Shown piece by piece: positions 24,057 through 24,071 of a DNA stretch of 24,071 nt. Position 1 is the stretch's first letter, and the number at the start of each line of letters is the position of its first letter. The stretch comes from a virus, in IMG/VR virus record IMGVR_UViG_3300030102_000801, positions 2,496 through 26,566 of that record. One strand, written 5' to 3'. The position numbers and the translations under genes are program-made. The notes beneath the pieces are model-generated. The model was not told the origin of the DNA. It made no database searches and saw only the letters and a list, made by a program, of their open reading frames with translations.

Positions 24057-24071
24057 CGAAGAAATGGCTGT
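24037..24071 (+). CDS. Start of a further gene, cut by the window end
   Basis: ATG at 24037 with GGAG at 24025-24028 upstream, overlapping the oxygenase gene by 20 bases, the same arrangement as the two junctions before it. Only MNHWRNNEEMA can be read. Too short to assign; the frame is open to the last base. Confidence 0.5.
   Translation, partial: MNHWRNNEEMA

Noticed and set aside
1-24071. tRNA genes, CRISPR arrays, insertion sequences, attachment sites
   Set aside because: Genes fill almost the whole window and no cloverleaf, spaced direct repeats or transposase were seen on either strand by eye.

Overview
The window is a continuous piece of a tailed double-stranded DNA phage genome. It is AT-rich (my eyeball estimate is 35-38% GC) and very compact: almost every gene overlaps the next by 1-25 bases (TAATG or ATGA junctions). 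The gene content (a family A DNA polymerase without a 5' nuclease, an AEP primase, an SNF2 helicase, a Bax-like glucosaminidase, T7-like ejection-sized virion proteins, no integrase) and the style of the virion proteins resemble uncultured marine podoviruses and pelagiphages, possibly of the HTVC010P type. A host among AT-rich marine bacteria such as SAR11 is therefore plausible. The placement rests on protein resemblance only and was not tested by search.

Left arm (1-12323, all + strand): late genes. It starts inside a tail-fibre gene that runs in from outside. Next come a large head-tail or stabilisation-type structural protein with an inserted beta domain, three small structural-module proteins (56, 101 and 82 aa), a Gly-rich virion protein, a strongly basic 88-aa protein coupled to a GNAT acetyltransferase, and a Gln-rich protein. 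Two very large proteins (771 and 1057 aa) follow; with the Gln-rich protein they look like an ejection set by size and order. The arm closes with a lysis pair: a one-TM coiled-coil protein and a GH108 endolysin.

Middle (12324-14518): a PD-(D/E)XK nuclease on + and a convergent SNF2-family helicase, the only minus-strand gene. A compact divergent promoter at 14471-14508 fires left into the SNF2 gene and right into the replication operon. Both arms carry near-consensus sigma70 -35 boxes and TGnTATAAT extended -10 boxes, and the centre is a near-perfect 20-bp palindrome.

Right arm (14519-24071, all +): two unknown leader genes, an SSB-like protein with an acidic D-V-P-F tail, an AEP primase with a Cys cluster and its own P-F tail, an Hjc/VRR-like nuclease, a UvrD/Rep-like helicase, a DUF6378-type protein and a family A polymerase with Leu at the position equivalent to E. 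coli Pol I 762. After these come a Bax-like glucosaminidase, a PAPS-reductase-family PP-loop protein with candidate metal-binding Cys, a small Cys2-Cys2 protein, a 2OG-Fe(II) oxygenase and the start of another gene. The last four look like an accessory, possibly nucleic-acid-modifying, cassette.

There are only four non-coding gaps longer than 8 bases, and each contains a TGnTATA-type extended -10 element. No tRNA, CRISPR array, insertion sequence, integrase, RNA polymerase gene or strong intrinsic terminator was seen, and no stretch over 300 bases lacks a gene.
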